Source of the DNA: Carboxylicivirga mesophila
GTDB lineage: Bacteria; Bacteroidota; Bacteroidia; Bacteroidales; Marinilabiliaceae
Assembly: GCF_018271975.1 (NCBI RefSeq)
Contig: NZ_JAGUCN010000003.1
Span: 1-64,000, forward strand
Direction of reading: 5' to 3'
Length of the DNA stretch: 64,000 nt
Shown here piece by piece: positions 46,780 to 55,773 of this stretch. Each line of letters starts with the position of its first letter. Positions within the stretch are counted from its first letter, which is position 1. A program made the position numbers and the translations under genes. Under the pieces are notes generated by a model that was not told where the DNA came from, did no database searches, and was given only the letters and a program-made list of their open reading frames with translations.

Positions 46780-49530
46780 ATGAAAAGACAAGTATTAGGA
46801 ATTGTTATTCTATGTCTGGTAAGTCTTACACAGGGATTTGCACAAACAGGGATACTTAAAGGGAAAATAACTGATAGCAAAACAGGCGAAGAGCTTATTG
46901 GAGCTGCCATTGTTGTTGAAGGTACTACAACAGGAACCACCACTGACTTTATGGGTGACTATACTATGCCACCATTAGAGCCTGGCACATACACTATTCG
47001 TTGTCAATACATTTCGTATGAGTCACAGGTGAAAGAAGGCATCATAATTAAAGAGGGTGAAGAAACTACTTTAAACTTTATGATGGGCGAATCGGAGCTT
47101 GATATTGCAGAAGTACAGGTAGTAGCCAAAGCCAATCGCGAATCAGAGAACTTTTTAATGCTGGAGCAAAAAGAAGCCGATATCATTGTTGAGAAGATTG
47201 GTGCCAAACGCATGTCGAACCTTGGTGTTTCAGATGCAGCAGATGCCACCTCAAAAATTTCAGGCGTCACCAAGAACGAAGGCTCTGGTGATGTATATAT
47301 ACGCGGATTGGGCGACCGCTATTTAACAACTACCATGAATGGTTTGCCGGTTCCATCTGATGATGTTGAGAAAAAGAACATTGATCTGAATCTGTTCTCA
47401 ACGGATGTGATTAAAAACATTGGTATTAATAAAACATACGATGTAAGTACGTACGCCGACCAGAGTTCAGGTGCCGTTGATATCAGCTCAAAAACTTACA
47501 GTGAGAAAATAAGCATCGGCATAAGTGGAGGAGCCAACACCAATGTGCTGAAAAATGGTGTTTTTGGCGACTTCAGAGCCACTCAAAATATTAACGACCA
47601 AACCTTGGGTTTTTACAGCAGACCGTTTGGCACTAAAGATGCTATCACCAAACAGAGTTGGAATACCGAAACCAAAGGATTGCCCATTAACTATGGCGTT
47701 TCAGTGTTAGGTGGCAAAAAAATCGGTGATAAGTTCACCCTATTCGCTACGCTTTCGCAATCGGGTTCATCCGAATATCAAACCGGGGTTTTCAGAAGTT
47801 ACCGTTCCAATATATTGGATAACTCCTTTAATGATGTTGAAAAATACATTACCGAATATAATACAACCGGTTTACTGAATCTGGCCTATGACTTTAACAT
47901 CAACCACTCTGTCAATTTCAACAGTATGTTCATCCATACCACCAAAGATGAATTGTATGAGCAAGGTAGAAATGGTGAAGGCTATGTATTTGACCAGGAC
48001 CCACAGGAAGATGGCGCTTTTGTACGCGACCAGAATTTAAAAGAAACAACCCTGTTCATCAACCAATTATTAGGTTCTCATAAATTAACTGACAAGCAGT
48101 TGGTTAAATGGGCGGTGGCCTACAACATGGTGAATGCCGATGAGCCGAATCGCATCCGCAATGAAGTCAACATACTGGATGCTAACACAGTACAGTTTGC
48201 CCACGTAGGTGATTACCAGCAACGAAAATCATTACAGGAAATTAAAGACTCAGAGCTCAACGCCTACCTCAAGGATGAAATCAAACTGATTGATGAAGAA
48301 GGCAAGCAAATGAAATTGAACGTTGGTGCCAACTTCCGCTCAAAAACAAGGGCATTTGAGTCGCTGTTTATGGGTGTAAGAGCCAAAGGTGTTCAGGTAG
48401 CTTCCATTGACAATCTGGACGAAGCCTTATTAGACCAGAGTCTATACCAGAACGGCACATTAACCATACGCCAGGGTAAACCCAACACCTACGATGCAGA
48501 CCTGTTAGTGTACTCAGGCTTCCTAAACTTTGGTCTTGATATCAATAAATTTTCGGCCAATGTAGGTGCACGCTATGAGGTTGATAAAATTGACATTAAC
48601 TGGGATGTGGATAACTACGTAGGACGAATTGGCAGTACATCAAAAAGCTATAACAACATTTTACCGGCATTACACCTCAAGTATCAGACGTCTGAAAAAA
48701 GTGCTCTGCGTTTTTCTGCCAGTAAAACTATCACACTTCCTGAATTCAAGGAGTTGGCACCTTTTGATTATGTATCGCCAACAGGACGTGTAACAACCGG
48801 TAACCCAGAGTTACAAAGCTCAGAAAACTACAACTTCGATTTGAAGTGGGAACGCTTCCCAAGCGCCGGACAGTTGCTTTCGGTAACCGGTTTTTATAAG
48901 ATGATTAATGATCCTATTAACCTGCGCATGCTTCATGGTTCATCTGGCTATTTCTCATATGCCAACACGGGTGACAGAGCCGATGTTTACGGTCTTGAAG
49001 TGGAATCAAGAGTTAATATCATTAAGGCAGAAACAGAAGGTATGCCAGGTTTGGACCTTTCTGTGAACCTGACTAAAATGTGGTTTAACCAGGACTTACA
49101 CGAAGAATTCCAGTACCATAACAAAACCGAAACTGGTCTGCAGGGAGCGGCTGAATTTATCGCGAACGGTTCGTTAACCTATTCGAACAACCAACCCAAA
49201 GAACTGGTAGCTACCTTAACGGGCAACTATTCTTCAGATAAAATATTTGCACTGGGAGCCCCCGAAGATTTTGACAACAGCGACAAATACTTCAACAGTG
49301 AAATCATTGAGAAAGGATTTGTTACGCTTGACCTTATCATTAGTAAAAAATTATCAGACCGTGTATCATTGAAATTTACAGGCAAAAACTTACTGAATCC
49401 TGAAATTGAGCAAACACAATTGATTGTTCCCTTCAATGGCGGCGGTGCTGCTGCACAATCTGACGAGGTTGTTAAATCATACAAAAAAGGCGTTAGCCTG
49501 AGTATGGGAGTCAGCATCAACTTGAACTAA
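46780..49530 (+). CDS. TonB-dependent outer-membrane receptor with carboxypeptidase-regulatory-like domain
   Basis: A 916-residue receptor. A signal peptide ends near GFAQ (residue 22). A CarboxypepD_reg-like domain spans about 25-105 (GKITDSKTGEELIGAAIVVE). The plug follows at about 130-250 with YIRGLGDRYLTTTMNGLPVP, and a 22-strand barrel continues to the end. The extreme C-terminus is SMGVSINLN rather than ending in an aromatic residue. Such receptors import large ligands with TonB energy. The downstream partner is not SusD but a beta-helix lipoprotein 46 bases away. Tandem 11-bp TTAA repeats and the neighbouring phoBR/PiT genes suggest induction by phosphate shortage. The ligand is unknown. 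Confidence 0.88.
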   Translation: MKRQVLGIVILCLVSLTQGFAQTGILKGKITDSKTGEELIGAAIVVEGTTTGTTTDFMGDYTMPPLEPGTYTIRCQYISYESQVKEGIIIKEGEETTLNFMMGESELDIAEVQVVAKANRESENFLMLEQKEADIIVEKIGAKRMSNLGVSDAADATSKISGVTKNEGSGDVYIRGLGDRYLTTTMNGLPVPSDDVEKKNIDLNLFSTDVIKNIGINKTYDVSTYADQSSGAVDISSKTYSEKISIGISGGANTNVLKNGVFGDFRATQNINDQTLGFYSRPFGTKDAITKQSWNTETKGLPINYGVSVLGGKKIGDKFTLFATLSQSGSSEYQTGVFRSYRSNILDNSFNDVEKYITEYNTTGLLNLAYDFNINHSVNFNSMFIHTTKDELYEQGRNGEGYVFDQDPQEDGAFVRDQNLKETTLFINQLLGSHKLTDKQLVKWAVAYNMVNADEPNRIRNEVNILDANTVQFAHVGDYQQRKSLQEIKDSELNAYLKDEIKLIDEEGKQMKLNVGANFRSKTRAFESLFMGVRAKGVQVASIDNLDEALLDQSLYQNGTLTIRQGKPNTYDADLLVYSGFLNFGLDINKFSANVGARYEVDKIDINWDVDNYVGRIGSTSKSYNNILPALHLKYQTSEKSALRFSASKTITLPEFKELAPFDYVSPTGRVTTGNPELQSSENYNFDLKWERFPSAGQLLSVTGFYKMINDPINLRMLHGSSGYFSYANTGDRADVYGLEVESRVNIIKAETEGMPGLDLSVNLTKMWFNQDLHEEFQYHNKTETGLQGAAEFIANGSLTYSNNQPKELVATLTGNYSSDKIFALGAPEDFDNSDKYFNSEIIEKGFVTLDLIISKKLSDRVSLKFTGKNLLNPEIEQTQLIVPFNGGGAAAQSDEVVKSYKKGVSLSMGVSINLN

Positions 49531-49576
49531 AAATTATAGTCTATTTACTTGATTAACATTCCTAAATTAATCTAAA

Positions 49577-51553
49577 ATGAAAAAATTAGTTTTAAAAGTT
49601 TTAGGTCTTGCCATTTTAGCAATGCCTTTCCTAGCGAGCTGTGATGACGACAATGATCCTAAGCCTGGACAAGACGTTATTGAAGCACTTGACAATGGTA
49701 CAATGAACGGTACCCTTGTTGAAGATTACATTTTGAGCGCAGGAAGCTACAACCTGACAGGTTCGTTTATTGTGAGCGAAGGCGTTACTTTAACTATTCC
49801 TGCAGGTACACAAATAATTGCAGACAACGGTGGAACTGACGTTTATATTGCCGTATTAATGGGTGGTAAAATTAATATCAACGGTACCGAATCGAGCCCT
49901 GTTGTAATGTCTTCATCAGCTGCTAAGCCAGGCGACTGGGGTGGTTTAACCATTTGCGGGAAAGCCAGCACTACAGCAGGTACTGATATCAAAGCCGAAG
50001 TAGGCGGTTTCCTTTACGGTGGCAACGACAACACCGATAATTCAGGAACAATCAGTCACCTGGTAATTAAAGGTACAGGAGCTCAAATCAATCCTGAGTC
50101 GCAATACAATGGTGTTTCGTTTTACTCAGTAGGTTCAGGAACAACCGTTAACAATGTAGCCGTTATCAACGGTGCCGATGATGGTGTTGAATTCTTCGGC
50201 GGAACGGTATCAGTTACCAACCTGTTCTTACAAAACAATGAAGATGATGCAATTGACTGGACTGAAGGTTGGAGCGGAACTGTTACCAATGCTTACGTGG
50301 AGCACACCATTGCTGATTTCTCAACAGTGCTTGAAGCTGACAAGGACAATGCGAACCCAAAAATCATTAACCTGACTGCTGTTTCTACAACAGGAGGTAC
50401 TGCTTTGCAGTTCAAAAAAGAATCGGGTGCTACTATCACTGGTCTTTCATTAAGCGGTTATGAGAAAACAATCGATATGAAAGACGATGGGCCGTTGGCT
50501 AACGTAATTATCGATGGAGAAACAGCTGACCCTGCCAATACTTACAATGCACAAGCTACTGTTGACCCAGGTAACTGGACTTGGGTTGATGCAGAGCTGG
50601 CTGAAGTTGTTGAATTAAAAGGCAATGTAACAACTGACCTTACTTTAGATGCATCTAAATCATACCGTTTAACTGGTGCCTACATTGTTCAGGAAGGTGC
50701 TAAACTGACCATTCCTGCCGGCACCAAAATTCATGCTGATGCAGGTGGTACTGACGTTTACATCGCCGTATTAATGGGTGGAATGATTGACATCGCCGGT
50801 ACCGCTGACAACCCGGTTGTGATTGCTTCTGACCAGGCTATCCCTGGCGACTGGGGTGGATTAACCATCTGCGGTAAAGCTACAACTTCTGCTGGTACCG
50901 ATATCACTGCTGAAGTAGGTGGATTCATCTATGGAGGAAACGATGATACAGATAACTCTGGCTCAATCGACTATCTGGTAATTAAAGGAACAGGTGCTCA
51001 AATCAACTCAGAATCACAGTACAACGGCGTATCTCTTTACTCAGTTGGTTCAGGCACAACCATTGGCAATGTAGCTGTTATCAACGGTTCTGATGATGGT
51101 ATTGAGTTCTTTGGCGGAACGGTATCCGTAGCCAACATCTACCTTGAAAATAATGAAGATGACGCTGTGGACTGGACAGAAGGATGGAGCGGAAGCATTA
51201 CCAACACCTACATCTCTCACACTATTGACGGATTCTCAACAGCCTTTGAAGGAGATAAAGAGAATGGTAATCCCCAGTTCGAAAATGTAACTGCCATTTC
51301 AACAACGGGTGGTACTGCCCTGCAATTCAAGAAAGAGTCAGGCGCTACCATCACTAACCTGCACTTAGATGGATATGATGTTGACCTGGATATGAAAGAC
51401 AATGGCGCCATTTCTAATGTTAAGATTGCCGGTGCTAATGCTGATGCAACTAGCCAAAACGTGGCTGATAAATATTACTACACACTTAATTCAGGCAAAG
51501 ATGCCACACCAATCGACATCTCAGGATGGTCATGGATTGAAGCTTCTTTGTAA
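49577..51553 (+). CDS. Internally duplicated beta-helix-like lipoprotein
   Basis: A 658-residue lipoprotein (lipobox LASC, Cys22) rich in Gly, Asn, Asp and Thr. Residues ~45-338 and ~349-657 are two copies of one ~300-residue unit. Both copies contain TIPAGTxI, GGTDVYIAVLMGG, PGDWGGLTICGKA, GTGAQIN, GVEFFGGTVSV/GIEFFGGTVSV, NNEDDA-DWTEGWSG and TGGTALQFKKESGATIT. The short repeating turns suggest a right-handed parallel beta-helix. The acidic NEDD and DDG clusters could bind calcium. It follows the TonB receptor by 46 bases and is closed by a terminator, so the two form one operon. Function is unknown; a surface ligand-capture partner in place of SusD is inference. Confidence 0.82.
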   Translation: MKKLVLKVLGLAILAMPFLASCDDDNDPKPGQDVIEALDNGTMNGTLVEDYILSAGSYNLTGSFIVSEGVTLTIPAGTQIIADNGGTDVYIAVLMGGKININGTESSPVVMSSSAAKPGDWGGLTICGKASTTAGTDIKAEVGGFLYGGNDNTDNSGTISHLVIKGTGAQINPESQYNGVSFYSVGSGTTVNNVAVINGADDGVEFFGGTVSVTNLFLQNNEDDAIDWTEGWSGTVTNAYVEHTIADFSTVLEADKDNANPKIINLTAVSTTGGTALQFKKESGATITGLSLSGYEKTIDMKDDGPLANVIIDGETADPANTYNAQATVDPGNWTWVDAELAEVVELKGNVTTDLTLDASKSYRLTGAYIVQEGAKLTIPAGTKIHADAGGTDVYIAVLMGGMIDIAGTADNPVVIASDQAIPGDWGGLTICGKATTSAGTDITAEVGGFIYGGNDDTDNSGSIDYLVIKGTGAQINSESQYNGVSLYSVGSGTTIGNVAVINGSDDGIEFFGGTVSVANIYLENNEDDAVDWTEGWSGSITNTYISHTIDGFSTAFEGDKENGNPQFENVTAISTTGGTALQFKKESGATITNLHLDGYDVDLDMKDNGAISNVKIAGANADATSQNVADKYYYTLNSGKDATPIDISGWSWIEASL

Positions 51554-51575
51554 GCAGTATTAAGAAAAAATATAG

Positions 51576-51608
51576 AAAAGCGGCAGGAACTATTCCTGTC
51601 GCTTTTTT
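51576..51608 (+). terminator. Intrinsic terminator after the beta-helix gene
   Basis: AAAAGCGGCAGGAA pairs with TTCCTGTCGCTTTT (one G-T pair) around loop CTA and ends in a T-run. It lies 22 bases after the stop codon of the beta-helix lipoprotein gene. Confidence 0.88.
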
Positions 51609-51664
51609 GATCAAAACACTTGAATTAACCGCCCAGGCAAGCGATCCTTATAAGGACAGACAAT

Positions 51665-51774
51665 TTGGGCGCACTGCCCACGATGCTTGGGCGCATTGCC
51701 CACGATGCTTGGGCAGCCTACCCAGGTCGCTTGGGCGCATTACCCAAACTGTTTGGGCAGATATCCTAACGATA
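51665..51774. repeat. Tandem array of five 22-bp units with internal dyads
   Basis: TTGGGC recurs at 51665, 51687, 51709, 51731 and 51753, an exact 22-base period. The first units read TTGGGCGCAYTGCCCACGATGC; later units diverge. Each conserved unit holds the dyad TGGGC-N5-GCCCA, and neighbouring units also pair ATGC with GCAT across TTGGGC. No spacers, so not CRISPR. It occupies the 360-base gap (51554-51913) between the terminator and the next gene; the rest of that gap is featureless. Confidence 0.85.
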
Positions 51775-51913
51775 TTTTCAAACGTTTGCAAAAGGACAAA
51801 GCTCAATCACCAACACACTATATGCCTGACTGGCTGAACACAGCACCCTTAACAACTTGCGATTTCCTAAGCATCTGAGTATTTTGCATACTGTATCATT
51901 AATAAACACCACT

Positions 51914-54586
51914 ATGCAAAAGTTCTTCTTTTTCCTAACTGCACCCCTTCTGTTAATTGCCTGTCAAACACAAGATAGTACACCACTCTATCAGGGAGAA
52001 AACTTCACCCTATTCTACGACCGCGTGGAACAAGGTGAATATACAGCACAGGTTCACTCACCTTTTCACATCACCTCCGACTACCAGAGTCCGGCTAATG
52101 CCACCTTCCCCAATTTCATAGAGTTTAAGTTTGCCATCAATGGCAAGGACAATGAGCTGCCTGTGGGCATTAATCACACCTTTCTCCTGACTCCTGGTGA
52201 CGACGGCACCATTCAATTGCCTCTTTTGACTTTTGGCGAGAAACACGAGGTGGAAGAAAAAGCTACTCCCAATGGCAGTATTGCACCCAATACTCCGCTG
52301 CTGATACAGGTGGATGCCAGTGCCATCATCAAAGCATTTAGCGAACAGGGCTTTTATGAAACCTATAGTGGACAAAAGATTTATAAAGAGGACTATAAAG
52401 GTATTTATATCGCTGGTAACCTTTCGCCACTGGGCTGGGATTTTGACAACCTGGCTGGTCGCACCGATCGTGAACTAAAAGATGACAATGGCGATGGTAT
52501 TTTTGAGATAACACTGGCCCTCAATCCATATAACCCTGATGATTTCACGGCTAAAGAGTGGCAGCTTGAGCACAATATTTCCAGCTACCCTCAGCTGACA
52601 TCATCGGTACCACTGTTGGATGCATTATACAACCTGGCGCTTGACGAGACCGAAATGAATATTGAAGCAGATGGCACTTTTCGCACTGGTGAAGAATGGC
52701 CAGGCGTGTGGACACGCGATGTCAGCTACTCCATCTTGCTGGCCTATGCCTTCACCAATCCTGAAGTAGCCAAAACCAGCCTGATGCGTAAAGTCAAAAA
52801 TGATAGGATCATTCAAGATACCGGAACGGGCGGCGCCTGGCCTGTTTCATCGGACCGCACCACCTGGGCGCTGGCTGCCTGGGAGGTATACAAAGTTACC
52901 GGCGATGAAGCATGGCTGAAGACCATCTATCCCATCATAAAAAATTCGGTGGATGATGATTTTCGAACCTTGAAAGACAATCGTTCCAGCCTTATTAAAG
53001 GCGAATCATCATTTCTTGACTGGCGAAAGCAAACCTATCCTGACTGGATGAATGGTGTTGATATTTTTGAATCGCGCTGTCTGGGCACCAATGCTGTTCA
53101 TGCCCAAACCTATTCTATTCTGGCGCAGATAGCAGAACTATTGGGTGAGAACAGTCAACCTTATCAATTGGAATCGGAGAAAGTAAAGCAGGCCATTAAC
53201 AAAGAACTTTGGATGGAAGACAAGGGCTATTATGCACAATATCTATATGGGCGAAACAAGCTGATGTTATCCCCTCGCAGTGAGGCCCTGGGTGAAGCCT
53301 TCACCATCTTGTTTGACATAGCTGATAATACAAAGAGCCAACAGCTTATTGAGAATACACCTGTGTTGGACTACGGCATCCCCTGCATCTATCCGCAAAT
53401 ACCCGACATGCCGCCTTACCACAACAACGGCATCTGGCCATTTGTGCAGGCATACTGGAACTGGGCCTGCGCCAAAGCTGAGCATACAGCAGCACTCGAA
53501 CAAGGACTGGCAGGTATGCACCGGGCAGCCGCATTATTTCTGACTAATAAAGAAAATATGGTAGCCGAAAACGGTGATTTCAGAGATACCGAGGTTAACT
53601 CCAACCGTCAGCTATGGAGCGTGGCTGGTTACCTTAGTTCTGTTTACCGCATCTTTGCTGGTTTAAGATTTGAGCTCGACGGTTTACACATCAAGCCGTT
53701 TATCCCACAAAGCTATGGCAGCGAGATGACTATCACTAACCTTAAGTACCGTTCTGCCAATATAGACTTAAGCATAAAGGGCTATGGGTCAAAAATTAAA
53801 AGCTGTACGGTCAATGGACAAGCATCACTAGCTATCATTCCGCCGTCGGCTACAGGTGATTATAAAGTGGTTATAGAGCTGGATAATACCGTAGATGCTG
53901 AAAGTAGTAAACCCGTCAATTCCAATCGCTTCTCACTTAAAACACCACGCCTCGCCTACGACCGTAATAAACTAACATGGAACAGCATTGAAGGGGCTAC
54001 TGATTACCAGGTAGTGCGTAATGGCAAACTAATGCAAACAACCGGTAACACAGAGTACATCTGCGACGTGAGTGATTATTACCATGAATATTGTGTCAAA
54101 GCCATCAACGGGCAAAACGAATCATTTATGAGCGCGCCGGTAACCATCCTTCCGGCCACATCCTTAAGCATTGATGCCAGCAAACTGGGTGATGCCGGTT
54201 CCATCAGGGCCAATGGCTTCAATGGTGATGGATATATTGAACTTTCCAAAGATCTCAATACAACTATTTCAGCATCAGTTAGTGTTAATAAAGCTGGCAA
54301 ATACCTCGTCCAGGCCCGATACAGCAATGGCTCTGGACCTGATAATACCGATAACAAATGTGCCATCAGAACACTCCATGTCAATGGGCAAAAAGCAGGT
54401 GTGATGGTGATGCCACAGCGAGGCAAAGATGAATGGTCGAACTGGGGCAATACCAACCTTGTTAAGGTAGACCTCCAGAAAGGCAATAACGAGATTAGCC
54501 TGACCTTTGAGAGTTATAACAACAATATGAACAGAGACATCAATACTGCATTGCTGGATGAATTGATGATTATTCCTGAACAATAA
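51914..54586 (+). CDS. Lipoprotein glycoside hydrolase with six-hairpin catalytic domain and C-terminal binding modules
   Basis: An 890-residue lipoprotein (lipobox LIAC, Cys17). After an N-terminal beta domain (about 25-235), an (alpha/alpha)6 catalytic region spans about 245-620. It has acidic aromatic motifs WPGVWTRDVSYSI near 260, FLDWRKQTYPDWM near 366 and DTEVNSNRQLWSVAGYL near 556. An fn3-like module lies at about 674-745 and a CBM6/35-like beta-sandwich at about 750-888, ending in LLDELMIIPEQ. The fold group includes trehalases, debranching enzymes and rhamnosidases; I cannot name the family. Start 51914 is chosen for its lipoprotein signal. It is a single gene preceded by the 22-bp array. 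Confidence 0.8.
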   Translation: MQKFFFFLTAPLLLIACQTQDSTPLYQGENFTLFYDRVEQGEYTAQVHSPFHITSDYQSPANATFPNFIEFKFAINGKDNELPVGINHTFLLTPGDDGTIQLPLLTFGEKHEVEEKATPNGSIAPNTPLLIQVDASAIIKAFSEQGFYETYSGQKIYKEDYKGIYIAGNLSPLGWDFDNLAGRTDRELKDDNGDGIFEITLALNPYNPDDFTAKEWQLEHNISSYPQLTSSVPLLDALYNLALDETEMNIEADGTFRTGEEWPGVWTRDVSYSILLAYAFTNPEVAKTSLMRKVKNDRIIQDTGTGGAWPVSSDRTTWALAAWEVYKVTGDEAWLKTIYPIIKNSVDDDFRTLKDNRSSLIKGESSFLDWRKQTYPDWMNGVDIFESRCLGTNAVHAQTYSILAQIAELLGENSQPYQLESEKVKQAINKELWMEDKGYYAQYLYGRNKLMLSPRSEALGEAFTILFDIADNTKSQQLIENTPVLDYGIPCIYPQIPDMPPYHNNGIWPFVQAYWNWACAKAEHTAALEQGLAGMHRAAALFLTNKENMVAENGDFRDTEVNSNRQLWSVAGYLSSVYRIFAGLRFELDGLHIKPFIPQSYGSEMTITNLKYRSANIDLSIKGYGSKIKSCTVNGQASLAIIPPSATGDYKVVIELDNTVDAESSKPVNSNRFSLKTPRLAYDRNKLTWNSIEGATDYQVVRNGKLMQTTGNTEYICDVSDYYHEYCVKAINGQNESFMSAPVTILPATSLSIDASKLGDAGSIRANGFNGDGYIELSKDLNTTISASVSVNKAGKYLVQARYSNGSGPDNTDNKCAIRTLHVNGQKAGVMVMPQRGKDEWSNWGNTNLVKVDLQKGNNEISLTFESYNNNMNRDINTALLDELMIIPEQ

Positions 54587-55025
54587 TAATCATTACAGAC
54601 CGATTAAAAATGCAAAAAGACAATGAAGCGTCTATATAATATGCAATCCCGCTGGGATTGTTATTAATAAGGTAGGCTTATTATTACTATAAATATTCAA
54701 CTTCTCCGAAGTTGTTTTATTATCTCCAGCGGAGATAAATATTTGTAGAATGTGAAATGTAAATGACCAATCAACCTCAGGGAGCTTGAATATATATTTA
54801 ATTGGTTATTAATGAATAAAAATCAAATAAAGACTGTCACATGAGGTTGATACCCCTTCCTGTCGACCTCTACTTTTCAGATATGTAATGAGATTATCGG
54901 CTGACTTTTAAACTTACTTTATGGTCAGCTGCTAAGCATTACAGCTTATGCTAAAAAAACATCGCGCCCTGGCATCATCTGAAATTTACTATTTTTGCTG
55001 TCATTATTAACCTCACTACATTGCA
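54587..55025. other. 439-base gap holding repeat copy 2
   Basis: No gene is seen. Bases 54645-54829 are the second copy of the multi-hairpin repeat. A TATTTTTG -7-like box for ung lies at 54990-54997. Confidence 0.6.
54645..54829 (+). repeat. Multi-hairpin dispersed repeat, copy 2
   Basis: This matches bases 1-187 in the same orientation. The first three hairpins are intact: AATCCC/GGGATT at 54645-54659, CAACTTC/GAAGTTG at 54698-54714 and TTATCTCC/GGAGATAA at 54720-54738. The fourth, CAACCTC/GAGCTTG at 54772-54788, has one mismatch relative to copy 1, yet its TTGAATAT can still pair with ATATTCAA upstream. The segment between hairpins three and four is the most diverged. Confidence 0.85.
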
Positions 55026-55688
55026 ATGGATGTAAAAATTGAAGCCGGATGGAAACAGGTGCTACAGCCTGAATTTGACAAATCATACTTTGAATCACTG
55101 ACTCATTTTGTTAAGAATGAATACCAGACTAAAACCATCTATCCGCCTGCTGCTCAAATATTCAATGCTTTTGATTTATGTCCTTATGAGCAAACAAAAG
55201 TGGTGATACTGGGACAGGATCCATATCATGGTCCCAACCAGGCACATGGGCTGTGTTTCTCAGTTAATGAGGGCATTAAGATGCCACCCTCACTGGTTAA
55301 TATCTACAAAGAACTGCACAATGATGTGGGCATAGACATACCCAAGCATGGTAATCTGGAGCATTGGGCTAGACAGGGTGTGCTGCTGTTAAATGCCACC
55401 TTAACCGTTCAGGCGCACCAGGCTGGCTCGCACCAGAAAAAAGGTTGGGAACAGTTTACCGATGCAGTTATCAAAACCGTTGCCGATGATTTGAACAACG
55501 TGGTGTTTTTACTGTGGGGAGCCTATGCGCAAAAGAAATCTCAATTGATTGATCCCCAAAGGCACCTGATTCTTAAGTCGGTTCACCCTTCGCCACTTTC
55601 GGCTCATCGTGGCTTCTTCGGTAACAAGCATTTTAGCAAAGCCAATGAATACCTGGTAGCCAATGGTAAAACAGCCATTAAGTGGTAG
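55026..55688 (+). CDS. ung: Uracil-DNA glycosylase, family 1
   Basis: A 220-residue enzyme removing uracil from DNA. The water-activating motif is GQDPYHGP with Asp65, followed by [18 protein letters not shown] near 124 recognises uracil. The minor-groove loop [13 protein letters not shown] near 186-198 carries the second catalytic histidine. Length matches the family. It is a single gene. Confidence 0.97.
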   Translation: MDVKIEAGWKQVLQPEFDKSYFESLTHFVKNEYQTKTIYPPAAQIFNAFDLCPYEQTKVVILGQDPYHGPNQAHGLCFSVNEGIKMPPSLVNIYKELHNDVGIDIPKHGNLEHWARQGVLLLNATLTVQAHQAGSHQKKGWEQFTDAVIKTVADDLNNVVFLLWGAYAQKKSQLIDPQRHLILKSVHPSPLSAHRGFFGNKHFSKANEYLVANGKTAIKW

Positions 55689-55773
55689 TGTGGGACATAG
55701 GTATCAAGATACAAAAGATTCGATATGCCTTTTAATCATTATGGACATTACTATTTAGTTTTTTAAGATCTCT

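Noticed and set aside
46780-51553. A SusC/SusD polysaccharide utilisation locus
   Set aside because: The partner lipoprotein is beta-helix-like, not a helical TPR SusD, and no glycosidase shares the operon.
51665-51774. Possible CRISPR array
   Set aside because: Units are contiguous 22-mers without unique spacers and no cas genes are present.
51607-51837. 76-residue frame over the 22-bp array
   Set aside because: The repeating peptide (AHCPRCLG-like) simply reflects the DNA array; no start signal or homologous protein domain.
1-54829. Composite transposon bounded by the two multi-hairpin repeats
   Set aside because: The 54 kb between the copies is core housekeeping sequence (mutL, hem, parCE, obgE), so mobilisation as a unit is implausible.
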